64,000 nucleotides of DNA from Bacillota bacterium (GTDB taxonomy: Bacteria; Bacillota; Clostridia; Acetivibrionales; DSM-2933), in contig JAEYYB010000106.1 in assembly GCA_023430975.1 (NCBI GenBank), positions 7,807-71,806 on the forward strand, in the 5' to 3' direction. A model generated the notes under the pieces. It did no database searches. It was not told the origin of the DNA and saw nothing but the letters and a program-made list of their open reading frames with translations. This document shows, one piece after another, positions 57,148-64,000 of this stretch. Both the position numbers and the translations under genes were made by a program. How positions within the stretch are numbered: position 1 is the first letter of the stretch; each line of letters begins with the position of its first letter.

Positions 57148-58185
57148 CTATACTCTATATATAATGCCGCCTCCACTTATACCTTCACCATGTGAAATCA
57201 TCATAATATTCATACCTTTTTCAATCTTTCCTTGACTAAAGCCAAAATCAAGCTGTAAAGGAAGCATGGCGGACATTGTATTTCCATAATTCTCTATAAG
57301 TGATATGCTCTTATCTTCACTAAAACCAAGGGTCTCTAATGTTAACTCCCAGATCCTTCTATTATTTTCAGTGACTAAAACCATATCGATTTCTTTCAAC
57401 GAAAGGCCGCTTTCTTCGAGCAGACTGTTTGAAACCGCAACAGAAGCCTCCCTGTAAAATTCTTCAGCCTTTTTCCAATTATCCATTCTATATGTATCAT
57501 ACAAAGCGGGTAAATCAGAATTAAGGCCCATATCTGCTATTGTTAGCGGGCTTATAGCGTAAGCAAGCTCATAAAATTCACAATTGGAATAGAAGTAGCT
57601 TGCTAAAATATGCTTTTCACTGGAATGACTGAACAAAACCGCAGTAGAAGCATCACCAAACAGGAATGCTACTCTTGGATCAGTCTTGCTGACCATCCTG
57701 TTAATAATTCCCCCAGAAGCTAAAAGAATATGCTTATCTCCAGTGTTAATATACTTAGATATCAGATCAAAGGCTATCAGAAACGAAGATATACCTCCAT
57801 CGATGTCAAAGGCCTGAATTGCCTTTCTATTCCCAAGCTTTTTTTTCAAATTGCTTGCTGTCATCGGAAGGATATTGTCACCGATATACTTATTTACAAA
57901 GACTCTTGACAGACAATCCGGTTCAAAACTACATTGATTTAAACATTTTTGTGCAGCAAGACATAATAAATCGCTATCCTCAGAAATTTCATCTGCAACA
58001 TGTCTTTTATCAACGCCAACGGACTTAATAATGGCGGGGCTTTTGAATTCTAGACCATACATTTCTATTATTTCATCAGTACTAATTGTTGTTTCAGGTA
58101 CAAATGATGCAATTGAGCGTATTTCACAATAGCGGCTAATGTTTTTCTTCTTTAATTTAGGAAAATAAAATTTATTTTGACTCAT
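57148..58185 (-). CDS. KASIII-like protein lacking the catalytic Cys, 345 aa
   Basis: This protein has the same fold and length as its neighbour at 55,828, but the nucleophile stretch reads FDIDGGISSFLIAFDLI, where Ile stands in the place of Cys. The His motif (VTENNRRIWE) is also changed, while ENYGNTMSAM keeps the Asn. It therefore cannot condense acyl chains by the usual route. By analogy with chain-length factors in KS/CLF pairs, it may pair with the active KASIII (inference). It starts at ATG 58,185, after GGAG, as the first gene of the operon. Confidence 0.87.
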   Translation of the reverse strand: MSQNKFYFPKLKKKNISRYCEIRSIASFVPETTISTDEIIEMYGLEFKSPAIIKSVGVDKRHVADEISEDSDLLCLAAQKCLNQCSFEPDCLSRVFVNKYIGDNILPMTASNLKKKLGNRKAIQAFDIDGGISSFLIAFDLISKYINTGDKHILLASGGIINRMVSKTDPRVAFLFGDASTAVLFSHSSEKHILASYFYSNCEFYELAYAISPLTIADMGLNSDLPALYDTYRMDNWKKAEEFYREASVAVSNSLLEESGLSLKEIDMVLVTENNRRIWELTLETLGFSEDKSISLIENYGNTMSAMLPLQLDFGFSQGKIEKGMNIMMISHGEGISGGGIIYRV

Positions 58186-58203
58186 AACTCCATATACTTC
58201 CAA

Positions 58204-58563
58204 TAAAAAATACTTTTAAAGCTATACTCATTACAGGAACTCTTTCTACTAACATATTATAACATACTTATAATAAAACAACAGATTATTTTTGTTATTT
58301 TTTATGGATTTGACTTATTATTCTTAATTTATACAAGACTGCAAATAATACTTGCTTATATCTGTAAATTCTGCATTATTTTATATTATGACACAATTTA
58401 TAATTAAAAGCAATATAAAAAAACAATATAAAAAAGTGATATAATTACTCATTGTCCGCAAATAAAAAATAAAGATATGCACTTATATTTAGGTGCATAT
58501 CTTTATTTTTTAAGTTTATTTATAAGTTACAAATGCTAAAGAAAACACTTAGTCATTTTTCAT
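58204..58563. other. Non-coding gap of 360 bp with promoter region of the biosynthetic operon
   Basis: The operon upstream end is at 58,185 and leuS ends at 58,564 on the same strand, so the leuS terminator and the operon promoter share this AT-rich gap. One hairpin at 58,473-58,512 is clear. I see no coding sequence and no member of the repeat families. Confidence 0.5.
58473..58512 (-). terminator. Terminator after leuS
   Basis: AAAGATATGCAC pairs with GTGCATATCTTT around a short loop, with A and T tracts on both sides. It lies about 50 bp downstream of the leuS stop codon. Confidence 0.88.
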
Positions 58564-61041
58564 TTATGCCTTAACAACAATATTAACCAGTCTGCCAGGT
58601 ACCGCTATAACCTTCACAACTGCTTTACCATCGATAAGCTCTTTAGTCTTATCATTACTAAGAGCAATTTCCTCTAATTCTTTTGGATTTAATTTTGAAG
58701 GAACAACAAGCTTATCCCTAACTTTTCCATTAATCTGTACCACTATCTCAATCTGGTCTTTAACCAAAGCCTCTGAATCATACTTAGGCCACTGTTGGTT
58801 ATGAACACTGCCGCTTCTTCCCATAAGGCTCCAAAGCTCTTCGGTTGCATGAGGAATAAACGGTGCCAGCATAATTACCAGACTGTCAACTGCTTCCTTT
58901 AACACAGCCTTATTTTTGTTCTCATCCTTAACCTTTTCCTTGTATGCATAAAGGGCATTGATAAGCTCCATTACTGCACTTATGGCTGTATTAAAATTAA
59001 ACCTCTCACCGATATCATCAGTTACTTTTTTGATTGTATAGTTTATAACATAGCGAATTTCCTTATCTTGCTCAGTTAATGATGATTTATCAACTTCTCC
59101 TGCATTCTTGATAAGAGGTAAAAACTCATCGATGATTCTCCAGACCCTGTTTATGAATCTGTAGCACCCCTCAACTCCCTGATCGCTCCATTCTAAGTCT
59201 TTTTCCGGTGGTGATGCAAAAAGTATAAATAGTCTTGCAGTATCTGCACCATATTTTTCTATTATCTCCTCAGGGCTGACAACATTACCTACGGATTTTG
59301 ACATTTTAATGCCATCCTTAAGAACCATACCCTGGGTAAGGAGATTTTTGAATGGTTCCTCCTGGGACACATATCCCATGTCATGTAGTGCCTTCATAAA
59401 GAATCTGGAATAAAGAAGATGCAAAATAGCATGCTCTACTCCACCAATATACTGATCTACAGGCATCCAGTAATCTGTGCTCTTTTTGCTGAAAGGCTCT
59501 TTACTGTTGCACGGATCTGTATACCTCAAGTAATACCATGAAGAACACACGAAGGTATCCATTGTATCAACTTCTCTTCTGCCAACTTTTCCGCATTTTG
59601 GACATTTTGCTGCAATAAAGGATTGGCTGCCAGCCAGCGGCGATTCACCAACACCGGTAAACTTAACATCTGTTGGAAGTACTACCGGTAATTCCTCCTC
59701 AGGAACAGGCACTGTTCCACAGTCATCACAATATATAACAGGAATTGGTGCTCCCCAATATCTCTGCCTTGATATCAGCCAGTCTCTGAGCCTGAAGTTG
59801 ATTTTCCTCTCACCAAATCCCTTTTCTTCAATATAATCTATTATTTTACCGATAGCCTGGTCACTCTTTACCCCATCAAACTTATCTGAATTTACTAAAA
59901 ACCCTACTTCCTCAAATGCACATTCCATTTCAGAAGGATTAAGGGTAACACCCTCAGGCTGAATAACCACTTTTAACGGAAGATTATATTTTTTAGAAAA
60001 CTCAAAGTCTCTCTGGTCATGAGTAGGAACCGCCATTACAACACCAGTACCATATTCGGCCAAAACATAATTTGCAAGATACAAAGGTACTTTATCACCA
60101 TTTAATGGATTGATGACATATCTTCCGGTAAATACCCCTTCTTTTTCAGTTTCATTAGAAGTCCTCGCAATTTCATTTAAAAACTTCATCTTCTCAATAA
60201 ACTCGTTACATTGCTTTTCCTGCTCTGTTCCAGCTATAAGCTCTTTTACAATAGAGTGCTCCGGTGCTATAACCATATAAGTAACACCATAAATGGTGTC
60301 AGGCCTTGTTGTATATACCCTGACGGATTTATCCATGCCATCAACCTTAAAATCCACTTCAACACCTTCACTCCTGCCAACCCAATTCTGCTGCATGGTT
60401 TTAACCTTGTCAGGCCACCCATCAAGCATTTGTATATCATCTAAAAGCCTCTGTGCATATTTTGTTATCTTAAAATACCACTGCTCAAGATCTTTCTTGC
60501 CAACATCAGATTTACAACGCTCGCATTTTCCATTTACAACCTGCTCATTTGCAAGCACTGTTGTACAGGATGGACACCAGTTTACAAAGGATTTTTTCTT
60601 ATAAGCCAGTCCATTTTTATAAAGCTGCAAAAACATCCACTGAGTCCATTTGTAATAATCCGGATGGCAAGTGGCAACTTCCCTATCCCAGTCATAGCTT
60701 ATACCAAGTTCTTTAAGCTGCCTTCTCATATTTTCTATATTGGACCAGGTCCAGTCATTTGGATGTATTCCCCTCTTGATTGCAGCATTTTCAGCCGGCA
60801 AACCAAAAGAATCCCATCCCATTGGATGAAGGACATTAAACCCATTCATTTTCTTATACCTGGCAACAACATCACCAATTGAATAGTTTCTTACGTGACC
60901 CATATGAAGATTTCCTGATGGGTACGGAAACATCTCAAGCACATAGTACTTTTCCTTATCATTGTCGGAGACCTTAAATACTTTTTCTTTCTCCCATAAA
61001 TCCTGCCATTTCTTTTCTATTTCTCTATAGTTATAATGCAT
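58564..61041 (-). CDS. leuS: Leucyl-tRNA synthetase, 825 aa
   Basis: The class I motifs are HMGH (in PSGNLHMGHVRNY near residue 45) and KMSKS (GIKMSKSVGNVV near 575). The editing domain with TTRPDTIYGVTY near residue 225 and the C-terminal tRNA-binding region are complete. It charges tRNA-Leu. The length is normal for bacteria. The start codon ATG at 61,041 has AGGTACC upstream. It is the last gene of the conserved nadD-yqeK-lytR_C-rsfS-leuS order. Confidence 0.96.
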   Translation of the reverse strand: MHYNYREIEKKWQDLWEKEKVFKVSDNDKEKYYVLEMFPYPSGNLHMGHVRNYSIGDVVARYKKMNGFNVLHPMGWDSFGLPAENAAIKRGIHPNDWTWSNIENMRRQLKELGISYDWDREVATCHPDYYKWTQWMFLQLYKNGLAYKKKSFVNWCPSCTTVLANEQVVNGKCERCKSDVGKKDLEQWYFKITKYAQRLLDDIQMLDGWPDKVKTMQQNWVGRSEGVEVDFKVDGMDKSVRVYTTRPDTIYGVTYMVIAPEHSIVKELIAGTEQEKQCNEFIEKMKFLNEIARTSNETEKEGVFTGRYVINPLNGDKVPLYLANYVLAEYGTGVVMAVPTHDQRDFEFSKKYNLPLKVVIQPEGVTLNPSEMECAFEEVGFLVNSDKFDGVKSDQAIGKIIDYIEEKGFGERKINFRLRDWLISRQRYWGAPIPVIYCDDCGTVPVPEEELPVVLPTDVKFTGVGESPLAGSQSFIAAKCPKCGKVGRREVDTMDTFVCSSWYYLRYTDPCNSKEPFSKKSTDYWMPVDQYIGGVEHAILHLLYSRFFMKALHDMGYVSQEEPFKNLLTQGMVLKDGIKMSKSVGNVVSPEEIIEKYGADTARLFILFASPPEKDLEWSDQGVEGCYRFINRVWRIIDEFLPLIKNAGEVDKSSLTEQDKEIRYVINYTIKKVTDDIGERFNFNTAISAVMELINALYAYKEKVKDENKNKAVLKEAVDSLVIMLAPFIPHATEELWSLMGRSGSVHNQQWPKYDSEALVKDQIEIVVQINGKVRDKLVVPSKLNPKELEEIALSNDKTKELIDGKAVVKVIAVPGRLVNIVVKA

Positions 61042-61085
61042 AGAGGTACCTCCATTGTAATAATGAGCTTAATTTATGATAAGTC

Positions 61086-61220
61086 ACGATCAAAAAATAA
61101 CTTCCGCTATAAATTTCGCTCATGTGTTGACTTAACTCGTCAACACCCAGGATGCATGGCGAGCAGTTTAGCGGAGCTAAACGACCAGCCGCTCAAAAGC
61201 GGAAGTAATTTTTTAATCAT
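61086..61220. repeat. Repeat B, full palindrome
   Basis: The left end ACGATCAAAAAATAACTTCC and the right end GGAAGTAATTTTTTAATCAT form a long inverted repeat. The inner part contains CAACACCCAGGATGCATGG, GCGGAGCTAAACGACCAGCC. It lies between rsfS and leuS, and copies or parts recur at 7,983-8,049 and 29,429-29,518. Confidence 0.85.
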
Positions 61221-61227
61221 ACCTAAA

Positions 61228-61569
61228 TTACACTTTATATGACAAAACGCCGTCGGCCCATAGCCTTTCAAGATTATAAAATCCTCTGTCCTCTTCATGG
61301 AATATATGAACTACAACCTCACCATAATCAAGTAATATCCATCGTGCACTGTTATATCCTTCCTTATGATAGCACCTTAGGCCCAGTTCTTCCATTTTTT
61401 CTTCCAACTCATCAGATAATGTTTTAATATGTGTTGAAGAAGTACCGTTACAAATAACAAAATAATCAGACAAACTAGATATATTTTCAATACTAATCAC
61501 ATTAATATCCTTGGCTTTTTTGCTATCTAAAATCTCAACGATTTTATCAACCATTTCTTTTGAATCCAA
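61228..61569 (-). CDS. rsfS: Ribosome silencing factor RsfS, 113 aa
   Basis: RsfS binds ribosomal protein L14 and blocks subunit joining when nutrients are low. The protein shows the conserved YFVICNGTSSTHIKTLSDELEEKM and the WILLDYGEVVVHIFHEEDRGFYNLERLW ending typical of the family. The length is normal. It lies between the LytR_C gene and leuS; repeat B copy 61,086-61,220 follows its stop. Confidence 0.92.
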   Translation of the reverse strand: MDSKEMVDKIVEILDSKKAKDINVISIENISSLSDYFVICNGTSSTHIKTLSDELEEKMEELGLRCYHKEGYNSARWILLDYGEVVVHIFHEEDRGFYNLERLWADGVLSYKV

Positions 61570-61699
61570 TACAGCTTCATCCCTCTCACTATCAAATTTT
61601 ATTCACAATCCTAAAATGAATTATACTATTAATAATATTATTTGTGAACTAAATGTTTTCAATAATAATTTTATGTTAACGTTTTTAGTCATACCATAT

Positions 61700-62245
61700 C
61701 TATGGTAGGTAATCGCCACCTAAAATAATTGTTACATCCACTTTGGTGTTTTTTATAGATTCCTTTGATAATTTTCCTATCTTAATTAGTTTTATTACAT
61801 CATCACCATACCCATTATTGTTTCTCTCAATGACTTTTGTTTTACTGGTAAATTTGCCCGATTTAACAGTTATAACTTTAAGTCCGCTATTCTTCAAAGT
61901 ATTGCCTAAACTCGTTCCTACACCATTTTTGCCTGTACTGTTTATTATTTCAACCCTAATACCGGATGCCTTTTTTTCACTGTTTGAGCTTGTACTATTT
62001 TTTTCTTTTGGCTCACTGGTATTAATGGCAGTCTTCTGCTCCTCAGCTACAGGAGTGGGTACTTCCTTTTTTTCACCCGTTGCAACTGTTTGTTGAGCAG
62101 CAGGCTTTCCCTTTGCAAATATCCTCGAATCCTTAGTGAAATTCACTGCTACAACCAGTGATAGAACAATAATTATTATGGACCCGAACAACAGAAAAAT
62201 ATGTTCAAAATGGTCCAATATATGCTTCTTATTTGACTTTGACAC
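61700..62245 (-). CDS. LytR_C-domain membrane protein, 181 aa
   Basis: One N-terminal membrane helix (IFLLFGSIIIIVLSLVVAVNF, near residues 15-35) is followed by a Ser/Thr/Pro/Glu-rich linker and a C-terminal LytR_C domain (IRVEIINSTGKNGVGTSLGNTLKNSGLKVITV, then DVTIILGGDYLP). The domain is found in cell-wall polymer proteins but does not itself carry the LytR catalytic fold here. I start at the GTG at 62,245 behind AAGGAG. It sits in the conserved nadD-leuS block. Confidence 0.85.
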   Translation of the reverse strand: MSKSNKKHILDHFEHIFLLFGSIIIIVLSLVVAVNFTKDSRIFAKGKPAAQQTVATGEKKEVPTPVAEEQKTAINTSEPKEKNSTSSNSEKKASGIRVEIINSTGKNGVGTSLGNTLKNSGLKVITVKSGKFTSKTKVIERNNNGYGDDVIKLIKIGKLSKESIKNTKVDVTIILGGDYLP

Positions 62246-62306
62246 TTTAAACCATCTCCTTAAGTTCCATAATTCCTGCAATTTAATGTTTTTTTAAATT
62301 AAAAGG

Positions 62307-62882
62307 TTACTCAATCTTAATTGCATTACTTAGAATAAAGTTCCTAGCATTTATGGCATCAACATGAATAAGTCCCTTTTTTTCGATTATATGCGATATG
62401 GTTTTATCAAGAGCCATCAGAATTACTCTGTCAATGTTCTTAAAGGCTTCCTTTCTGGCCTCTTCAACACCTTGAAAATTTCTGCCGGGCTCAATGTAAT
62501 CTGCAATAAATATAATTTTTTCAAGCATGTCCATATCAGCTCGTCCAGTTGTATGGTATTTTATTGCCTGTAGGATATGCGGATCCTTTATTCCATACTC
62601 TTCTTTTGCAATCTCTGCACCAATAGATCCATGCAAAAGTGAAGGCTGAATTCTGGAAATCTCATCAATACTAATCCCATATTTTTCGCAGGCCTTAAAA
62701 GCTTCATTTCCCTTTACTTCCCTGGCACAGTCATGAAGCAGCCCGGAAATTGCAGCCTTTTCCCTGTCAACATCGTTAATCAAAGCAAGCCCCACTGCGG
62801 TTTCCATAACCCCTACCGAGTGCTTGAATCTTTTTTTTGAAAGAGTTTTCTCCAATTTGTTTTTTATTTCATCAATTGTCAT
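62307..62882 (-). CDS. yqeK: YqeK, HD-domain bis(5'-nucleosyl)-tetraphosphatase, 191 aa
   Basis: The HD motif LLHDCARE is near residue 50, with HSVGVME before it, LLHGSIGAE and KYHTTGRADMDMLEKIIFIADYIEP following. These are the metal-binding residues of the YqeK family, which hydrolyses diadenosine tetraphosphate. The length is normal. It follows nadD directly, the usual order in Firmicutes. Confidence 0.92.
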   Translation of the reverse strand: MTIDEIKNKLEKTLSKKRFKHSVGVMETAVGLALINDVDREKAAISGLLHDCAREVKGNEAFKACEKYGISIDEISRIQPSLLHGSIGAEIAKEEYGIKDPHILQAIKYHTTGRADMDMLEKIIFIADYIEPGRNFQGVEEARKEAFKNIDRVILMALDKTISHIIEKKGLIHVDAINARNFILSNAIKIE

Positions 62883-62944
62883 ACATTTGCCCTTCTATAC
62901 ATTATAAATCTTTATTCCTACATAAAAAGCAATTAATCTAAAAT

Positions 62945-63571
62945 TTATCTATCGCTTTTTATATATAAATTGTTTTTGTAAATATATTCTTCAACACATT
63001 CAGGAAGTAAATACTTTATGGATTTACCTTCCTTAATCCTATTCCTGATATCTGTTGATGAAATCTGAACCATCGGTATATTAGCAACTGTTATGTCTGC
63101 ATTGTATTGTTTTTTTAGATGCTCAATCTCATTATAAAAGCTTTCATCAATATAATCAGGTCTAAGGGCAGATATGAATTTGCACATGGTGAATAACTCT
63201 TCAAAGTTTTTCCATGTTATCAATTCTTTAACCACATCAGCACCTGTTATAAAATACAGTTGTGCACTTTCCCCGTAAATCCTTTTAAAATGTTTTACTG
63301 TGTCTATTGTATAAGTGTATCCTTCTCGTTCCACCTCTACACTCGAAACCTCAAAGCAGGGATTTGTATAGACAGCTTTTTTAACCATATTAAGCCGGTC
63401 TATAGGGGACGTGACATTCATATTTTTCTTATGAGGAGGCATTCCAGTTGGCACAAATATAACCTTATCCAGCCCAAAAGTATTTCTTATATTTTCTGCT
63501 ATTATAAGATGTCCATAGTGTATAGGATCAAAAGTACCACCTGAAATTCCAATCTTAATATATCCTGGCAT
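62945..63571 (-). CDS. nadD: Nicotinate-nucleotide adenylyltransferase, 208 aa
   Basis: NadD makes deamido-NAD from nicotinate mononucleotide and ATP. GISGGTFDPIHYGHLIIAE near the N-terminus is the nucleotidyltransferase GxFDPxHxGH motif, and the ISSTDIRNRIKEG near the C-terminus is the conserved ISxTxIR. The ATG at 63,571 follows GGAGAATAA. It is the first gene of the conserved five-gene block. A minus-strand terminator lies upstream, so a promoter for the block should be at about 63,575-63,605. Confidence 0.95.
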   Translation of the reverse strand: MPGYIKIGISGGTFDPIHYGHLIIAENIRNTFGLDKVIFVPTGMPPHKKNMNVTSPIDRLNMVKKAVYTNPCFEVSSVEVEREGYTYTIDTVKHFKRIYGESAQLYFITGADVVKELITWKNFEELFTMCKFISALRPDYIDESFYNEIEHLKKQYNADITVANIPMVQISSTDIRNRIKEGKSIKYLLPECVEEYIYKNNLYIKSDR

Positions 63572-63605
63572 AGTTATTCTCCAAAAATTTGCTCCATATA
63601 TTATA

Positions 63606-63652
63606 GCACAAAAAATCCTAATTATAAAGGAAAATGATTTACAATTAGGATT
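63606..63652 (-). terminator. Terminator of the gene upstream of nadD
   Basis: On the minus strand AATCCTAAT pairs with ATTAGGATT and is followed by TTTTTTG. It ends transcription from beyond the window edge and insulates nadD. Confidence 0.65.
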
Positions 63653-63765
63653 ATAAATTGCAAGTTTAAATTTACGTGAAATTTTTGGTAAATGTGTATA
63701 ATGCTAACTTACCGACTCGCTGTTTTCTCCAAAGACTCCTACAACGTCGAGCAAAAAGTTTTTTA

Positions 63766-63853
63766 AGTGCGGTTTATAATCTTACATTTGACGGATCAAA
63801 TAACGAATGGTTCATCGGGATTTGCTTAAGACAAATGTAATGATTTATCATTA
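63766..63853. repeat. Repeat A copy 6
   Basis: CTTACATTTGACGGATCAAATAACGAA and GGGATTTGCTTAAGACAAATGTAATGA match the arms of repeat A copies 3 and 4. The outer AAGTG end is preserved at the left. Confidence 0.8.
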
Positions 63854-63934
63854 TTAATTTAAAGCTGATATAAATTAATAACTCAACTTTCCCACATTAA
63901 AATATGGGTATGAACCTTGAAAAATTAATACAAA

Positions 63935-64000
63935 TCAAGCACAAAGTTTTAACCGCTGCTTAAAGACCTTTGGTAATGATGATATAAATAAGTCCATTAT
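63935..64000 (-). CDS. Possible C-terminus of a gene that runs off the window
   Basis: A minus-strand frame open at the window edge ends FISSLPKVFKQRLKLCA before TGA at 63,935. It is only 21 codons long, so the product cannot be named. The terminator at 63,606-63,652 fits the end of such a transcript. Confidence 0.25.
   Translation of the reverse strand: MMDLFISSLPKVFKQRLKLCA

Noticed and set aside
53276..58185. OleABCD-type long-chain olefin pathway
   Set aside because: KASIII-like, ligase and hydrolase genes recall OleA, OleC and OleB, but an OleD-type reductase is missing, the hydrolase looks unlike OleB, and ACP plus a PUFA-like synthase are present.
61036..61242. A 68-residue plus-strand frame containing HPGCMASSLAELNDQPL
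   Set aside because: It is the translation of repeat B and overlaps no ribosome-binding site; its likeness to the conjugation protein comes from the shared repeat.
30406..63853. Repeat A copies as a CRISPR array
   Set aside because: Copies are palindromic, in both orientations and separated by genes. No regular spacers and no cas genes are visible.

Overview
The window looks like a chromosome segment of a low-GC, cellulose-degrading-type clostridium (Acetivibrio / Pseudobacteroides / Ruminiclostridium relatives). The reasons are the SigI/RsgI-type sigma/anti-sigma genes, the thrS T-box leader, the GerM and ComEA proteins, and the Firmicute order nadD-yqeK-lytR_C-rsfS-leuS. The genus is an inference. 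No cohesin or dockerin is visible.

Region 1 (1 to about 28,717) is most of an integrative conjugative element. Its right end cuts into an asparagine synthetase gene whose 3' third survives at 28,718-29,431. Reading leftward from that junction: an XRE regulator (divergent), ParA, ParB, a giant methyltransferase-helicase, a Toprim/DUF3991 protein, a cargo pair (SF2 helicase plus CHAT protease), a ribbon-helix-helix accessory protein, a MobP-type relaxase, small proteins and a VirD4/TraG-like coupling protein. The methyltransferase-helicase gene is split by a 2.7 kb group II intron that encodes an RT/maturase/HNH protein, and removing the intron restores one 2,024-codon frame. The coupling-protein gene is split by about 6 kb carrying a 1,126-codon HEAT-repeat gene and five small genes of immunity-protein character. 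Another conjugation gene has an in-frame stop and an in-frame copy of a chromosomal repeat. The element therefore looks decayed unless these lesions are bypassed. No integrase is in view.

Region 2 (29.4-44.4 kb) is chromosomal and rich in short palindromic repeats. It holds a polysaccharide deacetylase lipoprotein, a single-chain protein that appears to fuse a SigI-like domain to an RsgI-like anti-sigma domain with an Ig-like ectodomain, a small lipoprotein, a ComEC-like metallo-beta-lactamase lipoprotein with a DUF3006 protein, thrS with its T-box, a canonical sigI-rsgI pair, a double-GerMN lipoprotein and a ComEA-like protein.

Region 3 (44.5-58.2 kb) is a seven-gene, one-direction biosynthetic operon. 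It encodes two KASIII-like proteins (one without the catalytic Cys) flanking a discrete ACP, an AMP-forming acyl ligase, an alpha/beta hydrolase, a 2,625-residue PUFA-synthase-like enzyme (KS-AT-KS-ACP-ACP-KR-DH) and an Sfp-type phosphopantetheinyl transferase. Both internal ACP domains carry Thr where the phosphopantetheine Ser is expected. The product is unknown.

Region 4 (58.5-63.6 kb) is conserved housekeeping: leuS, rsfS, a LytR_C protein, yqeK and nadD. At least four groups of short palindromic, MITE-like repeats are scattered through the chromosomal part.
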